From: CAIOYC01 sp965277345
Lineage (GTDB): Bacteria; Pseudomonadota; Alphaproteobacteria; Caulobacterales; Caulobacteraceae
Length of the DNA stretch: 64,000 nt
Reading direction: 5' to 3'
Assembly: GCA_965277345.1 (NCBI GenBank)
Contig: CBDICI010000004.1
Span: 1,798,001 to 1,862,000, forward strand
Part shown: positions 8,716 to 16,466 of the stretch, piece after piece
Position numbering within the stretch: position 1 is the first letter of the stretch
Layout of the letters: every line of letters begins with the position of its first letter
Made by a program: the position numbers and the translations under genes
The notes under the pieces: model-generated
Database searches by the model: none
Told to the model about the DNA's origin: nothing
What the model saw: the letters and a program-made list of their open reading frames with translations, nothing else

Positions 8716-9186
8716 ATGCCCAAGATCAGCTCCATGCTCTGGTTCGACGGTCAGGCCGAAGAGGCGGCCCGGTTCTACGTCGCCATCTTCCCCAATTCCC
8801 GCATCCTCGCTGTGGTGCGCCGGCCCTCGAATGTGCCCGGCCCCGTCGGCGAGGTGATGGTGGTGGATTTCGAGCTCGACGGCGCCCGTGTCAGCGCGCT
8901 GAACGGCGGTCCCCAGTTCCAGTTCTCCGAGGCCGTCTCCTTCGTCATCCACTGCAAGGACCAGGCGGAGGTGGATCACTACTGGGACGCGCTCCTCGCC
9001 GATGGCGGCCAGGAGAGCGCCTGCGGCTGGCTGAAGGACAAGTACGGCTTCTCCTGGCAGGTAACCCCCGCCGCCGTGCTCGACCTGCTCGCCCACGAAC
9101 CCGCCAAGCTGGGCAAGGTCATGGCCGCGGTGATGACCATGAAGAAGCTCGACCTCGCCAAGATCGAGGCGGCGGCGAATAGCTGA
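8716..9186 (+). CDS. VOC-family protein (PhnB/3-demethylubiquinone methyltransferase-like fold)
   Basis: 156 residues starting MPKISSMLWFDGQAEEAARFY, the standard opening of PF06983 VOC proteins. It continues YVAIFPNSRI, FELDGARVSALNGGPQFQF and WLKDKYGFSWQVTP, also typical. Despite the domain name, these are usually stand-alone VOC-fold proteins of unknown substrate, not methyltransferases. The start is fixed by a strong AGGGAGG six bases before the ATG; longer upstream readings overlap rodA. It sits 49 bp after rodA and may be read from the same transcript. Confidence 0.85.
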   Translation: MPKISSMLWFDGQAEEAARFYVAIFPNSRILAVVRRPSNVPGPVGEVMVVDFELDGARVSALNGGPQFQFSEAVSFVIHCKDQAEVDHYWDALLADGGQESACGWLKDKYGFSWQVTPAAVLDLLAHEPAKLGKVMAAVMTMKKLDLAKIEAAANS

Positions 9187-9196
9187 CGCCAGCAAA

Positions 9197-9307
9197 CCCT
9201 CTCCCTCCGGGAGAGGGTAGGGTGAGGGGGAAGCCGCCGCGCGGCTAAATCCCTCACCCTTCGGCCGCTTTGCGGCGGTCTCTCCCTCTCCCGCAGGCGG
9301 GAGAGGG
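9197..9307. repeat. Nested intergenic palindrome (family B)
   Basis: The ends are hairpins: CCCTCTCCC/GGGAGAGGG at 9197-9217 and CCCTCTCCCGC/GCGGGAGAGGG at 9284-9307. AGGGTGAGGG at 9219-9228 pairs with CCCTCACCCT at 9251-9260, so the whole element can fold into one large structure. It sits in the 186-bp gap before gpmA. It resembles dispersed CTCTCCC palindromes common in alphaproteobacterial genomes. Confidence 0.75.
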
Positions 9308-9372
9308 TTCAGACGCTTGACGGTCTCCTATCGGGCCTCTAGCCGGGGCGCTCGCCTCGCCCCGGAGCCGCC

Positions 9373-10086
9373 ATGCCGACGCTTTGCCTTCTTCGCCACG
9401 GCCAGAGCCAGTGGAATCTGGAGAACCGCTTCACCGGCTGGGTCGATGTGGACCTGACCGCGGAGGGGGAGGCGCAGGCGAAGCGCGGCGGCGAGTTGAT
9501 CGGCGCGGCGGACCTCAGGTTCGACCGCGCCTATGCCTCGGTGCTGACCCGCGCCATCCGCACCGGTGATATCGCCCTGCAGGCGGCGGGGCAGCTGTGG
9601 ATTCCCATGGTCAAGGACTGGCGGCTGAACGAGCGTCACTACGGCGGCCTCACCGGCGGCGACAAGGCCGAGGCGGCGGCGAAGTTCGGCGCGGATCAGG
9701 TGCAGGTCTGGCGGCGCTCCTACGATATCCCCCCGCCGCCACTGGAGGCGGGTTCGGACTACGACTTCACCCGCGACCGTCGCTATGCCGGCGCGGCCAT
9801 CCCGAACACCGAGAGCCTGAAAACCACCCTGGACCGGGTGGCGCCCTATTGGACCGGCGAGATCGCGCCCAAGCTTGCCGCCGGCGAGACGCTGCTGATC
9901 GTCGCCCACGGCAATTCGCTGCGCGCCATCGTCAAGCACCTCTTCGCCGTACCCGATGATAGGATCACCGCGGTGGAGATCCCCACCGGCAACCCGCTGC
10001 TGATCGAGCTTGATGCCACCTTGAAGCCCACTGCCGCGCGCTATCTGGATGTGGCGCGGGCCGAACCTTTGCCCGTTGCGTCTTAG
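9373..10086 (+). CDS. gpmA: 2,3-bisphosphoglycerate-dependent phosphoglycerate mutase
   Basis: 237 residues. It begins MPTLCLLRHGQSQWNLENRFTGW, with the phosphohistidine motif L-R-H9-G. Also visible are LTRAIRT, the acid region RLNERHYGGLTGGDK, and the second catalytic histidine in LLIVAHGNSLRAIVKHL. It interconverts 3- and 2-phosphoglycerate in glycolysis and gluconeogenesis. The length and the KAEAAAKFGADQVQVWRR insertion match GpmA rather than the broader histidine phosphatase family. Monocistronic, flanked by a palindromic repeat upstream. Confidence 0.95.
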   Translation: MPTLCLLRHGQSQWNLENRFTGWVDVDLTAEGEAQAKRGGELIGAADLRFDRAYASVLTRAIRTGDIALQAAGQLWIPMVKDWRLNERHYGGLTGGDKAEAAAKFGADQVQVWRRSYDIPPPPLEAGSDYDFTRDRRYAGAAIPNTESLKTTLDRVAPYWTGEIAPKLAAGETLLIVAHGNSLRAIVKHLFAVPDDRITAVEIPTGNPLLIELDATLKPTAARYLDVARAEPLPVAS

Positions 10087-10136
10087 CGGCGAAGCCAACG
10101 ACGCAGGTGATACCATTCGGCCGTTGAACCTTGGCC

Positions 10137-10152
10137 GTAAATCGCCCTTAAC
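10137..10152 (+). promoter_or_regulatory. Possible CtrA half-match upstream of the first pentapeptide gene
   Basis: GTAA-N7-TTAAC, one mismatch from the CtrA consensus TTAA-N7-TTAAC, about 50 bp before the start codon at 10203. A single site with a mismatch is weak evidence. Confidence 0.25.
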
Positions 10153-10202
10153 ATGTGCCGGTCTAGGCTTTGGGCCATAGTTGCTTAATCCAGGCGCCCG
10201 GC

Positions 10203-11450
10203 ATGGCCCAAACCGCCGTTACCTATCGTCCGCTCGGCCAGGCCGAGGTGGACCTCATCTGCGCCCGGCACGACCGCCTGTGGCGTGCCAAGCCCGGCGG
10301 GGCGCGCGCGGTGTTCGCCTTCGCCGACCTGTCCGGCCTCGACCTGTCCGACCGTCACCTGCAGGACGCCGACTTCACCGGAGCGGTCCTGTCGGATTGC
10401 AACTTCAAGGGTACGACCCTCGACAACGCCAACCTGTTCGGGGCCGATCTGCAGAACGCCTGCCTGATCGAGGCCTCCATGCGGCGCTCTGACCTGCGCG
10501 GCGCCTGCCTGCGCGGGGCCAACCTCACCGGCGCGGACCTGTTCGAGGCGGACCTGCGCGAGGGCTCCATCGCCTCGCTGGACGGCGACAAGGGGCTGCG
10601 CATCCACGAGCCGCTGCGCAAGGTGGCCGACGCCCAGGGCACCAATCTGCGCGGCGCCAACCTGCAGCGCTCGCGCCTCTCCGGCATCATGGCCATGCGG
10701 GCCGATTTTACCGATGCGGTGATGAAGGACTGCAAGCTGGTGCGCGCCAACCTGAAACAGGCGACGCTGCGGGGGGCGGACCTGTCGGGCTCGGACCTGT
10801 CGGGCTCGGACCTCTCCGGCGCCGATCTGGAGGACGCCATCCTGGTCGGGGCCAAGACCACCATGTGGCAGGTCGATCAGGCCAACATGACCGGCGTGCT
10901 GACCGATGAGCCAAGGGGCGCGGCCCTGTCCAGCCTGCCTTATGCGGAGATGCTGGCCCAGCACGCCCTGTGGTGCGAGACCGGCGGCGCGGCGGGCAAG
11001 CCCTCCCGGTTCGACGGGGCGGACCTGCGCGAACTGAAGAGCGCCCGCACGCTGAACCTGACCGCGCTCTCCGCCAAGGGCGCGGTGTTCTACGGCATGG
11101 ACATGGAGGGGGTGCAGCTGCAGGGCGCGCATCTGGAGGGGGCGGACTTCCGCAACTGCAACCTGCGCCGGGCCGACCTGCGCGGCGCGCGGCTGGTGGA
11201 CGCCAAGCTCGGCGGCGCGGACCTGCGCGAGGCGCACCTCGGCCCGCTGATGATCCGCCAGGACCAGGTCATGCCCGCCGACCTGACCCGCGCCTCGCTG
11301 AAGGGCGCGGACCTGACCCGGGCCGACCTCCGCCGCGCGGTGATGAAGGACGCGGATTTCGAGCGCGCCATCATGATCGGCGCCAATGTCCGCCTGCTCG
11401 ATCTGGTGGAGGCCCAGACCGCGGGCGCACGCGGATTGCCCCGCGACTGA
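10203..11450 (+). CDS. Pentapeptide-repeat protein (first of a tandem pair)
   Basis: 415 residues from the ATG at 10203; a TTG at 10170 is in frame but has no ribosome-binding support. After a ~45-residue head (PLGQAEVDLICARHDRLW) come blocks of A(D/N)LXX repeats. They run at about residues 45-135, 145-215 and 270-400, separated by linkers such as LPYAEMLAQHALWCETGG. The repeats should fold into right-handed quadrilateral beta-helices. No catalytic residues, signal peptide or membrane span is visible, so it is probably cytosolic. Functions of this family vary widely and none can be assigned. It shares head, linkers and block layout with the next gene, indicating tandem duplication. Confidence 0.9.
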   Translation: MAQTAVTYRPLGQAEVDLICARHDRLWRAKPGGARAVFAFADLSGLDLSDRHLQDADFTGAVLSDCNFKGTTLDNANLFGADLQNACLIEASMRRSDLRGACLRGANLTGADLFEADLREGSIASLDGDKGLRIHEPLRKVADAQGTNLRGANLQRSRLSGIMAMRADFTDAVMKDCKLVRANLKQATLRGADLSGSDLSGSDLSGADLEDAILVGAKTTMWQVDQANMTGVLTDEPRGAALSSLPYAEMLAQHALWCETGGAAGKPSRFDGADLRELKSARTLNLTALSAKGAVFYGMDMEGVQLQGAHLEGADFRNCNLRRADLRGARLVDAKLGGADLREAHLGPLMIRQDQVMPADLTRASLKGADLTRADLRRAVMKDADFERAIMIGANVRLLDLVEAQTAGARGLPRD

Positions 11451-11487
11451 CCGTCGATCGCGGTTAACGGCTAAGCCACCTCCTTGC

Positions 11488-11495
11488 GCTAGACT
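11488..11495 (+). promoter_or_regulatory. Possible -10 element of the second pentapeptide gene
   Basis: GCTAGACT is close to the Caulobacter housekeeping -10 consensus GCTANAWC. It lies about 31 bp before a CTG with a strong upstream Shine-Dalgarno. No good -35 element is seen, so confidence is low. Confidence 0.3.
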
Positions 11496-11505
11496 GCGCC
11501 GTTGA

Positions 11506-11521
11506 AGAGGAGGCCCCCCTG
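11506..11521 (+). promoter_or_regulatory. Strong Shine-Dalgarno placed before an in-frame CTG
   Basis: AGAGGAGG at 11506-11513 is followed after five C residues by CTG at 11519-11521, in frame with the pentapeptide gene annotated from 11552. No Shine-Dalgarno precedes the ATG at 11552. The extra 11 codons align in length with the N-terminus of the upstream paralogue, so translation may begin here. Confidence 0.5.
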
Positions 11522-11551
11522 ACCACGCCCCGTACCATCGCCCGACGCCCG

Positions 11552-12778
11552 ATGAGCCAGGGCGAGCTCGACTGCACCCTCGACGCGCATGAGCGGCTGA
11601 TCGAGGGGCGCCCGGGGGGGCGGCGCGCGGTCCTGAGCTTCGCCAACCTGACCGGCCTTGTGCTCTCCGAGCGGAACCTGGCCGAGGCGGACCTGTCCGG
11701 GGCGTGCCTGGAGGATGTGATCGCCCAGGGCGCCAATTTCGAGCGCGCCAACCTGTTCGGCTGCGACCTGCGACGGGCCAACCTGCGCGGCGCGATCCTG
11801 CGCCGGGCGGACCTGCGGGGTGCGAGCCTGCGCGGCGCCAACCTCAGCCAGGCCGACCTCAGCGGCGCGGACTTTCGCGTCGGGCGGATCGCCGTGGCGG
11901 ACAGGCTCAAGGGGCTGGAGTCCATGCGCCACGTGATGCGGCCGGGCGAACTGGACGAAGCTGATCTCTCCGGCGCGGTGCTCGATGACTCGCAGATGGA
12001 CGGGTCGAGCGCCTTTTGCGCCGATTTCACCGACTGCTCGATGCGGGGGGCCAAGCTGAACGGCGCCAACCTGAAGGACGCCAACCTCGCCGGCGCGATC
12101 CTGCAGGACGCCGAGGTCGGCGGCGCGAACCTGGAGGGCGCCAATCTGCGCGGCGCGGTGCTGGTGGGGGTGGACGTGGGCCGGGCGCGCACCTCCGGCG
12201 CCGATCTCTCCGGCGCCCTGCGCGATCCGCCGGGCGACAACCAGGCGCGCATCGCCCAACTCATGGCCAAGGCGCTCGGCAATCAGAAATGGCTGATGAG
12301 CGGTGGGGCCGAGGGGCGTCCGGCCAGCTTCGACAACGAGGACCTGCGCATCCTCGGCGCCGGGCTGAAGGGGCTGTCGATGCCGGCCCTGTCGGCGCGC
12401 GGCGCCTGCATGGTGGGCATGGACCTCTCCGGTGCCCGGCTGCAGGGGGCGAACTTCGAGGGGGCGGATCTGCGCGGCGCCAACCTGAACGGCGCGGACC
12501 TGCGCGGCGCGCGCTTCATGGGCGCCAATCTGACCAAGACCTCCATGCGCCAGGCCCTGGCCGGGCCCTTGCCCATCGCGCCCGGCCGCAACACGCCCAC
12601 CAACTTCACCGGCGCGCGGATGCGCTATCTGCGCGGCGAGGGGTTGCAGGCGCCGGGCGCGATCTTCGACAACGCCGACCTGCACGCCGCCGCCCTGACC
12701 GGGGCCCTGCTCGAAACCGCCAGCTTTACCGGCGCGGCGCTGGACGGCGCCACCGGGGTGGTGAAGGCGGCGGCTTAG
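11552..12778 (+). CDS. Pentapeptide-repeat protein (second of a tandem pair)
   Basis: 408 residues from the ATG at 11552, or 419 if translation starts at the CTG at 11519, where a strong AGAGGAGG lies at ideal spacing. The head MSQGELDCTLDAHERLIEG corresponds to GQAEVDLICARHDRLW of the upstream gene. Three repeat blocks of the A(D/N)LXX type follow (for example RRANLRGAILRRADLRGAS), separated by linkers like IAQLMAKALGNQKWLMSGG. It is predicted to form a right-handed beta-helix rod. It shares the architecture of its neighbour, 101 bp away, but repeat order and linkers have diverged clearly. Function unknown. Confidence 0.9.
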   Translation: MSQGELDCTLDAHERLIEGRPGGRRAVLSFANLTGLVLSERNLAEADLSGACLEDVIAQGANFERANLFGCDLRRANLRGAILRRADLRGASLRGANLSQADLSGADFRVGRIAVADRLKGLESMRHVMRPGELDEADLSGAVLDDSQMDGSSAFCADFTDCSMRGAKLNGANLKDANLAGAILQDAEVGGANLEGANLRGAVLVGVDVGRARTSGADLSGALRDPPGDNQARIAQLMAKALGNQKWLMSGGAEGRPASFDNEDLRILGAGLKGLSMPALSARGACMVGMDLSGARLQGANFEGADLRGANLNGADLRGARFMGANLTKTSMRQALAGPLPIAPGRNTPTNFTGARMRYLRGEGLQAPGAIFDNADLHAAALTGALLETASFTGAALDGATGVVKAAA

Positions 12779-12823
12779 AACCGGTTGAAAGGGCGGCGCG
12801 TGCTTCGGGGCGGCTTACCTCAC

Positions 12824-12924
12824 TGTCATCCCGGCCGAAGCGTAGCGTAGAGCCGGGACCCAGAGCAGACCGAGATGCTGGTCGAGGTCCCGAATCGGCC
12901 CGTTCCGGGCCGTCCGGGATGACA
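12824..12924. repeat. Intergenic inverted repeat (family C)
   Basis: Perfect 11-bp end arms TGTCATCCCGG (12824-12834) and CCGGGATGACA (12914-12924) enclose a GC-rich centre. The TCATCCCGG...CCGGGATGA type is a common alphaproteobacterial dispersed element. It lies between the convergent pentapeptide and hsp20 genes. Confidence 0.75.
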
Positions 12925-12995
12925 GGAAAGGGTACATCGGCAGGACGGCTCCATGTCCGGAGTCGCCCTGCCGATTCAGCCGGTAAGACGGACGG

Positions 12996-13451
12996 TTACG
13001 CCGCCTTGGCTGCGGCTTCGATCAAGGCGGCGCCTTGGCCGATCTCGATCTTGCGCGGCTTCAGGGCCTCGGGCAGTTCGCGCTTCAGGGCGATGGAGAG
13101 CAGGCCGTCTGACAGGTTGGCGTCGGTGACCAGCACATAGTCGGCGAGCTGGAAGCGGCGCTCGAAATTGCGCGCGGCGAGGCCGCGGTGCAGGTACTGG
13201 CGCGCCTCGTCATTGGCGGCCTTGGCCCCCGTGACGGTGAGCAGGTTCTCCCTCACCTGGATATCCAGCTCGTCCGGCTTGAAGCCGGCGACGGCGAGTT
13301 CGATCCGATAGGCGTTCTCGCCGATGGTCTCGATATTGTAGGGTGGATAGCCGTTCGGCCCCTCGCTCTTGGCCGCGGCCTCGAGCAGGGTCGCCAGCCG
13401 GTCGAACCCGACGACGGAACGGTAAAGCGGGGTGAAATCAACGGTACGCAT
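12996..13451 (-). CDS. Small heat shock protein Hsp20 (IbpA-like)
   Basis: 151 residues. The N-terminus MRTVDFTPLYRSVVGFDRL and NGYPPYNIETIGENAYRIELAVAGF are typical of IbpA-class small heat shock proteins. The alpha-crystallin domain spans about 35-130, with the LHRGLAARNFERRFQLADYV strand region; a short tail follows. It is an ATP-independent holdase for unfolded proteins. Two ATGs occur six bases apart. AGGAGG directly abuts the first (13457) and is six bases from the second (13451), so the second is the start. A heat-shock promoter and a ROSE-like leader lie upstream, supporting transcriptional and thermosensor control. Confidence 0.95.
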   Translation of the reverse strand: MRTVDFTPLYRSVVGFDRLATLLEAAAKSEGPNGYPPYNIETIGENAYRIELAVAGFKPDELDIQVRENLLTVTGAKAANDEARQYLHRGLAARNFERRFQLADYVLVTDANLSDGLLSIALKRELPEALKPRKIEIGQGAALIEAAAKAA

Positions 13452-13579
13452 ATGCATCCTCCTTCATGAGCAAGGTTGCGACGCCCCGGCCTGCGTCTGC
13501 CGAAGCGCTATGAAATCGGACCCTGGCGACCCGTATGGCGTCGTCGTGGCCCGCCGGACCCGACATCGGCGTCCGTGCA
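13452..13579 (-). promoter_or_regulatory. Predicted ROSE-type RNA thermometer in the hsp20 leader
   Basis: Read on the minus strand, the leader ends with TTGCTC (13473-13468), a short loop and AGGAGGA. UUGCUC can pair with GAGGA, leaving the G bulged, the hallmark U(U/C)GCU-Shine-Dalgarno pairing of ROSE elements. Just 5' of it lies another hairpin (GACGC/GCGTC), as in known ROSE leaders. ROSE thermometers are established in front of alphaproteobacterial hsp20 genes. The 5' border is inferred from the promoter. Confidence 0.7.
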
Positions 13580-13585
13580 GCGAAG

Positions 13586-13613
13586 AAATGGGAAGGCCGC
13601 CTCGCCGCGCAAG
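13586..13613 (-). promoter_or_regulatory. Candidate heat-shock sigma factor (RpoH) promoter of hsp20
   Basis: On the minus strand, CTTGCGC (13613-13607) is followed after 14 nt by CCCATTT (13592-13586). This resembles the RpoH consensus CTTGAAA / CCCCATNT with usual spacing. It would give a leader of about 125 nt, a suitable size for the predicted ROSE element. Confidence 0.5.
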
Positions 13614-13660
13614 AGGGGCCTTGCTTTCGCCGCAACGGCCGGGGAGGGTGCGGCTTCTAG

Positions 13661-14572
13661 ATGTCGGGGCCGACCATGATGACCTTACGATCCATGCTCG
13701 CTGCGGCGACGATGCTGGCGCTTGCGCCCGTCCTGGGTATGGGGAGCGCGGCGCTGGCCAAGCCCGGCATCCCCGGCGCGGTGAAGGCCGGGCCGCCGAA
13801 GTTCGCCGAGGATGCGCCCCTGGTGGAGGCCATCGCCGGCGCGTGGCGCCCCGCCGCCGACAAGGCCCGCGACAAGTACCGCCATCCGCTGGAGAGCCTG
13901 ACCTTCTGGGGCCTGCATCCCGGTACGGTGGTGGCGGACCTGGAGCCCGGCGGCGGCTATTGGACCCAGATCCTCGCCCCCTACGAGCGGCTCACCGGCG
14001 GGCGCTACATCGCCGGGGTGGCCGATCTCAACAACCCCGCCCTGTCGGAGGGCGGCAAGAAGGGCCGCGAAACCTTCGCCGCCAGGTTCGCCGACGCCGC
14101 CGTTTACGGTAAGGTCGAGCTGGCCAATTTCGGCCCCAAGTCCGCGCCCTTCGCCGCGCCGGGCTCGGTGGATATCGTGCTGACCTCGCGCGAGCTGCAC
14201 AACTGGGCGCCGGCGGGACGCATCGACAAGATCATGGGCGACGCCTATGCCGCGCTGAAGCCCGGCGGCTATCTGGCGGTGGAGGATCACCGCGCCGATC
14301 CGCGTCCCGAGACGGCGGGGATGAAGGACGGCTACATCGCCACCGCCACGGTGATCGCCGCGGCGAAGAAGGCGGGCTTCGTGCTGGACGCGCAGTCGGA
14401 GATCAACGCCAACCCGAAGGACACCAAGGACCACCCGTTCGGTGTCTGGACGTTGCCGCCCTCGCGCCAGGCCTCCGCCGACGGTAAGCCCGATCCCGCC
14501 TTCGACCACGCCAAGTACGACGCCATCGGCGAGAGCGACCGGATGACGCTGCGCTTCAGGAAGCCGGGCTGA
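13661..14572 (+). CDS. Exported class I methyltransferase-like protein (COG4798 type)
   Basis: 303 residues. The N-terminus (MMTLRSMLAAATMLALAPVLGMGSA region) looks like a signal peptide cleaved near ALA-KPG. The rest has a Rossmann methyltransferase fold with motif I-like VVADLEPGGGYWTQILAP, an LTSRELHNW region and DAYAALKPGGYLAVEDHR. The end reads EINANPKDTKDHPFGVWTLPPS. Methyltransferases need S-adenosylmethionine, which is not known to be available in the periplasm, so the predicted export is odd; activity is unproven. Alternative in-frame ATGs lie 15 and 18 bases downstream of 13661. The following gene is a diverged duplicate, 11 bp away. Confidence 0.8.
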   Translation: MSGPTMMTLRSMLAAATMLALAPVLGMGSAALAKPGIPGAVKAGPPKFAEDAPLVEAIAGAWRPAADKARDKYRHPLESLTFWGLHPGTVVADLEPGGGYWTQILAPYERLTGGRYIAGVADLNNPALSEGGKKGRETFAARFADAAVYGKVELANFGPKSAPFAAPGSVDIVLTSRELHNWAPAGRIDKIMGDAYAALKPGGYLAVEDHRADPRPETAGMKDGYIATATVIAAAKKAGFVLDAQSEINANPKDTKDHPFGVWTLPPSRQASADGKPDPAFDHAKYDAIGESDRMTLRFRKPG

Positions 14573-14583
14573 GGCTGTCGTCG

Positions 14584-15456
14584 ATGCTGTCGCGACGCCT
14601 GTGGTTGGCCGGAGCGCTGGCGCTCGGCGCCTGCGGGCGCAGGGGTAAGGTGGCGGCAGCGAACGCCGCGTCCGGCGGCGCGGACCAGCCCGACCACGGC
14701 ACGATCGAGTGGGCGGTGAACGGCGACTGGCGCCAATCCGCGGACCGCAGACGCGACGCCGCGCGCCACCCCTTGCAGACCCTGCAGTTCTTCGGCCTGC
14801 AACCCGGCATGACGGTGGTGGAGGTCTGGCCGGGGGCCGGCTGGTACACCGACATCATCGCCCCCTTTCTGGCCGCCACCAAGGGCAAGCTCTACGCCGC
14901 CAACCTGGAGACCCCGAACCCGGACGACCGGGCGGCGGAGCAGGTGGTGGAGGCGTACCGCAAGCAGTTCTCCTCGCGGCCCGACCTCTATGGTCCGATC
15001 GCGTTCACCGCCTTCGGGCCGCACTCCGGCGCCCTGGCCCCGGCCGGGTCGGCGGACCTCGTGCTGTTCTTCAATCTCGACAACTGGATGGCGGCGGGCA
15101 TCGCCGAGAAGGCGTTCCGCGACGCCTTCGCCGCCTTGCGCCACGGCGGCGTGCTGGGGATCGAACAGCCGCGGGGCGCCGTGGGCCAGACGCAGGACCC
15201 CACCGCGCTGTCCGGCTATGTGCAGACCGACTTCGTCAAGCAACTGGCGGGCGAGGCCGGCTTCCGCTTCGACGGCGCCAGCGAGATCAACGCCAACCCC
15301 AGGGACACGAGGGATCATCCCTTCGGCGTCTGGACCTTGCCGCCCACCCGCCGCTCCTCCCCCATGGGCAAGCCGCCCAATCCGCTGTTCAATCACAAGA
15401 AGTACGACGACATCGGCGAGCCCGACCGCATGACCCTGAGGTTCACCAAACCATGA
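14584..15456 (+). CDS. Lipoprotein-like class I methyltransferase homologue
   Basis: 290 residues. The N-terminus MLSRRLWLAGALALGACG has a lipobox (L-G-A-C17), suggesting a lipid-anchored envelope protein. The body matches the upstream gene: MTVVEVWPGAGWYTDIIAP at motif I, AFAALRHGGVLGIEQPRG, EINANPRDTRDHPFGVWTLPPT and a shared DRMTLRF end. It is thus a tandem duplicate with a different export signal. No catalytic activity can be assigned, and SAM supply outside the cytoplasm is unexplained. It overlaps the next start by 4 nt (ATGA), so the three genes 13661-16091 form an operon. Confidence 0.78.
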   Translation: MLSRRLWLAGALALGACGRRGKVAAANAASGGADQPDHGTIEWAVNGDWRQSADRRRDAARHPLQTLQFFGLQPGMTVVEVWPGAGWYTDIIAPFLAATKGKLYAANLETPNPDDRAAEQVVEAYRKQFSSRPDLYGPIAFTAFGPHSGALAPAGSADLVLFFNLDNWMAAGIAEKAFRDAFAALRHGGVLGIEQPRGAVGQTQDPTALSGYVQTDFVKQLAGEAGFRFDGASEINANPRDTRDHPFGVWTLPPTRRSSPMGKPPNPLFNHKKYDDIGEPDRMTLRFTKP

Positions 15457-16091
15457 GATACGCGCCCGTCGCCGCCCTGCTCCTCGTCCTGGTCGCCGCC
15501 TTCGCCGCGCGGGCGCAAGAGCGCCTGGCCGATGCGGCCAAGTTGTTTCCGATGCTGGACAAGTTCTACGCCACGCCCGTGGCGGACCGCTCCGCGTTGG
15601 CCTTGCACTACGTCTTCGTTCACGACGGCAAGCCGGCGACCGACGTCCACTTCGCCCTCGTCGTCAACGGCAAGCGCACGCCCATGGCCCTGTCATCCAC
15701 CGGCCAGGTGGAGCGCGTGCCGAGCGCCGCCGACCTTGCCGCCCACGCCCAGGTGGCCATCGACGCGCCGCCGGGCGTGAAGTTCAACGTTCGCCTGGAC
15801 ATGGCGACTTCCATTTCTCCGGCGCGGGAGATCGGCGCCGCCGAGTGTCAGGCAGCCATCGACCAGGCCAACGCCGCCATCCGTCGCGCGGCCGGGGTCA
15901 TGGCCCTGATGGCGCCCAGGGTGAAGGCGGCCACCTTCGTCGGCGCGGGCTCCGGCGTGGCGGTGACGGCGGACGGCAAGACCCTGCCGCTGCCGCTGAT
16001 CAAGGGCGCCCCGGCCTATGATCCCGCCGCCGTGCCGGGCGCGCGAACCCTGCGCCTGGCGCGAACGCCGAGCCTGGTGAGTCTGGAGTAG
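15453..16091 (+). CDS. Secreted protein of unknown function
   Basis: 212 residues from the ATG at 15453, which overlaps the preceding stop; the much longer open frame upstream is a shadow of that gene. MRYAPVAALLLVLVAAFAARAQ is a clear Sec signal peptide. The mature part begins ERLADAAKLFPMLDKFYATPVADRS and has no cysteine pair pattern, repeats or catalytic motif I recognise; one cysteine occurs in IGAAECQAAID. Operon position suggests it works with the two exported methyltransferase-like proteins. The family is not recognised. Confidence 0.7.
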   Translation: MRYAPVAALLLVLVAAFAARAQERLADAAKLFPMLDKFYATPVADRSALALHYVFVHDGKPATDVHFALVVNGKRTPMALSSTGQVERVPSAADLAAHAQVAIDAPPGVKFNVRLDMATSISPAREIGAAECQAAIDQANAAIRRAAGVMALMAPRVKAATFVGAGSGVAVTADGKTLPLPLIKGAPAYDPAAVPGARTLRLARTPSLVSLE

Positions 16092-16163
16092 GGGCCCCGT
16101 CCCTATCCTTTGCGCGAAGGCGCGAAGCATGGTTAGTCGCCCTGCCTTGTCTGGGAGCGCGCG

Positions 16164-16466
16164 ATGGCCACGCTGGAAGAGATCACCGACCAATTCAAGC
16201 TCGCCGTCGGCGCCGACAGCGGCCTTGGCAAGAGCCTGAAGTTCGACCTGAAGGGCGACGGCTTCATCCATATCAACGGCGCCGAGGTGACCAACGACGA
16301 CGCGCCGGCCGACTGCACCGTCATCGTCAAGAAGGACGATTTCGAGAAACTGGCCAAAGGGCAGCTCGATCCGACCATGGCCTTCATGACCGGCAAGCTG
16401 AAGATCAACGGCGATATGGCCGTGGCCATGAAACTGCAGCCGCTGCTGGCGCGGGCGCGCGGCTGA
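16164..16466 (+). CDS. SCP2 sterol-binding domain protein
   Basis: 100 residues covering just one SCP2 domain. It includes LKFDLKGDGFIHINGAEV, the DCTVIVKKDDFEKLAKGQLDPTMAFMTGKLKINGDM core and a final LLARARG. SCP2 domains bind lipids or CoA-linked acyl chains in a hydrophobic tunnel; the bacterial ligand is unknown. A GGGAGCGCG precedes the ATG. Its stop codon shares one base with the start of the hydrolase gene, so the pair is an operon and probably acts on lipids. Confidence 0.88.
   Translation: MATLEEITDQFKLAVGADSGLGKSLKFDLKGDGFIHINGAEVTNDDAPADCTVIVKKDDFEKLAKGQLDPTMAFMTGKLKINGDMAVAMKLQPLLARARG

Noticed and set aside
7260..8735. 491-codon minus-strand frame opposite rodA
   Set aside because: Low-complexity His/Gln composition typical of the antisense of a high-GC membrane-protein gene; rodA on the plus strand is clear.
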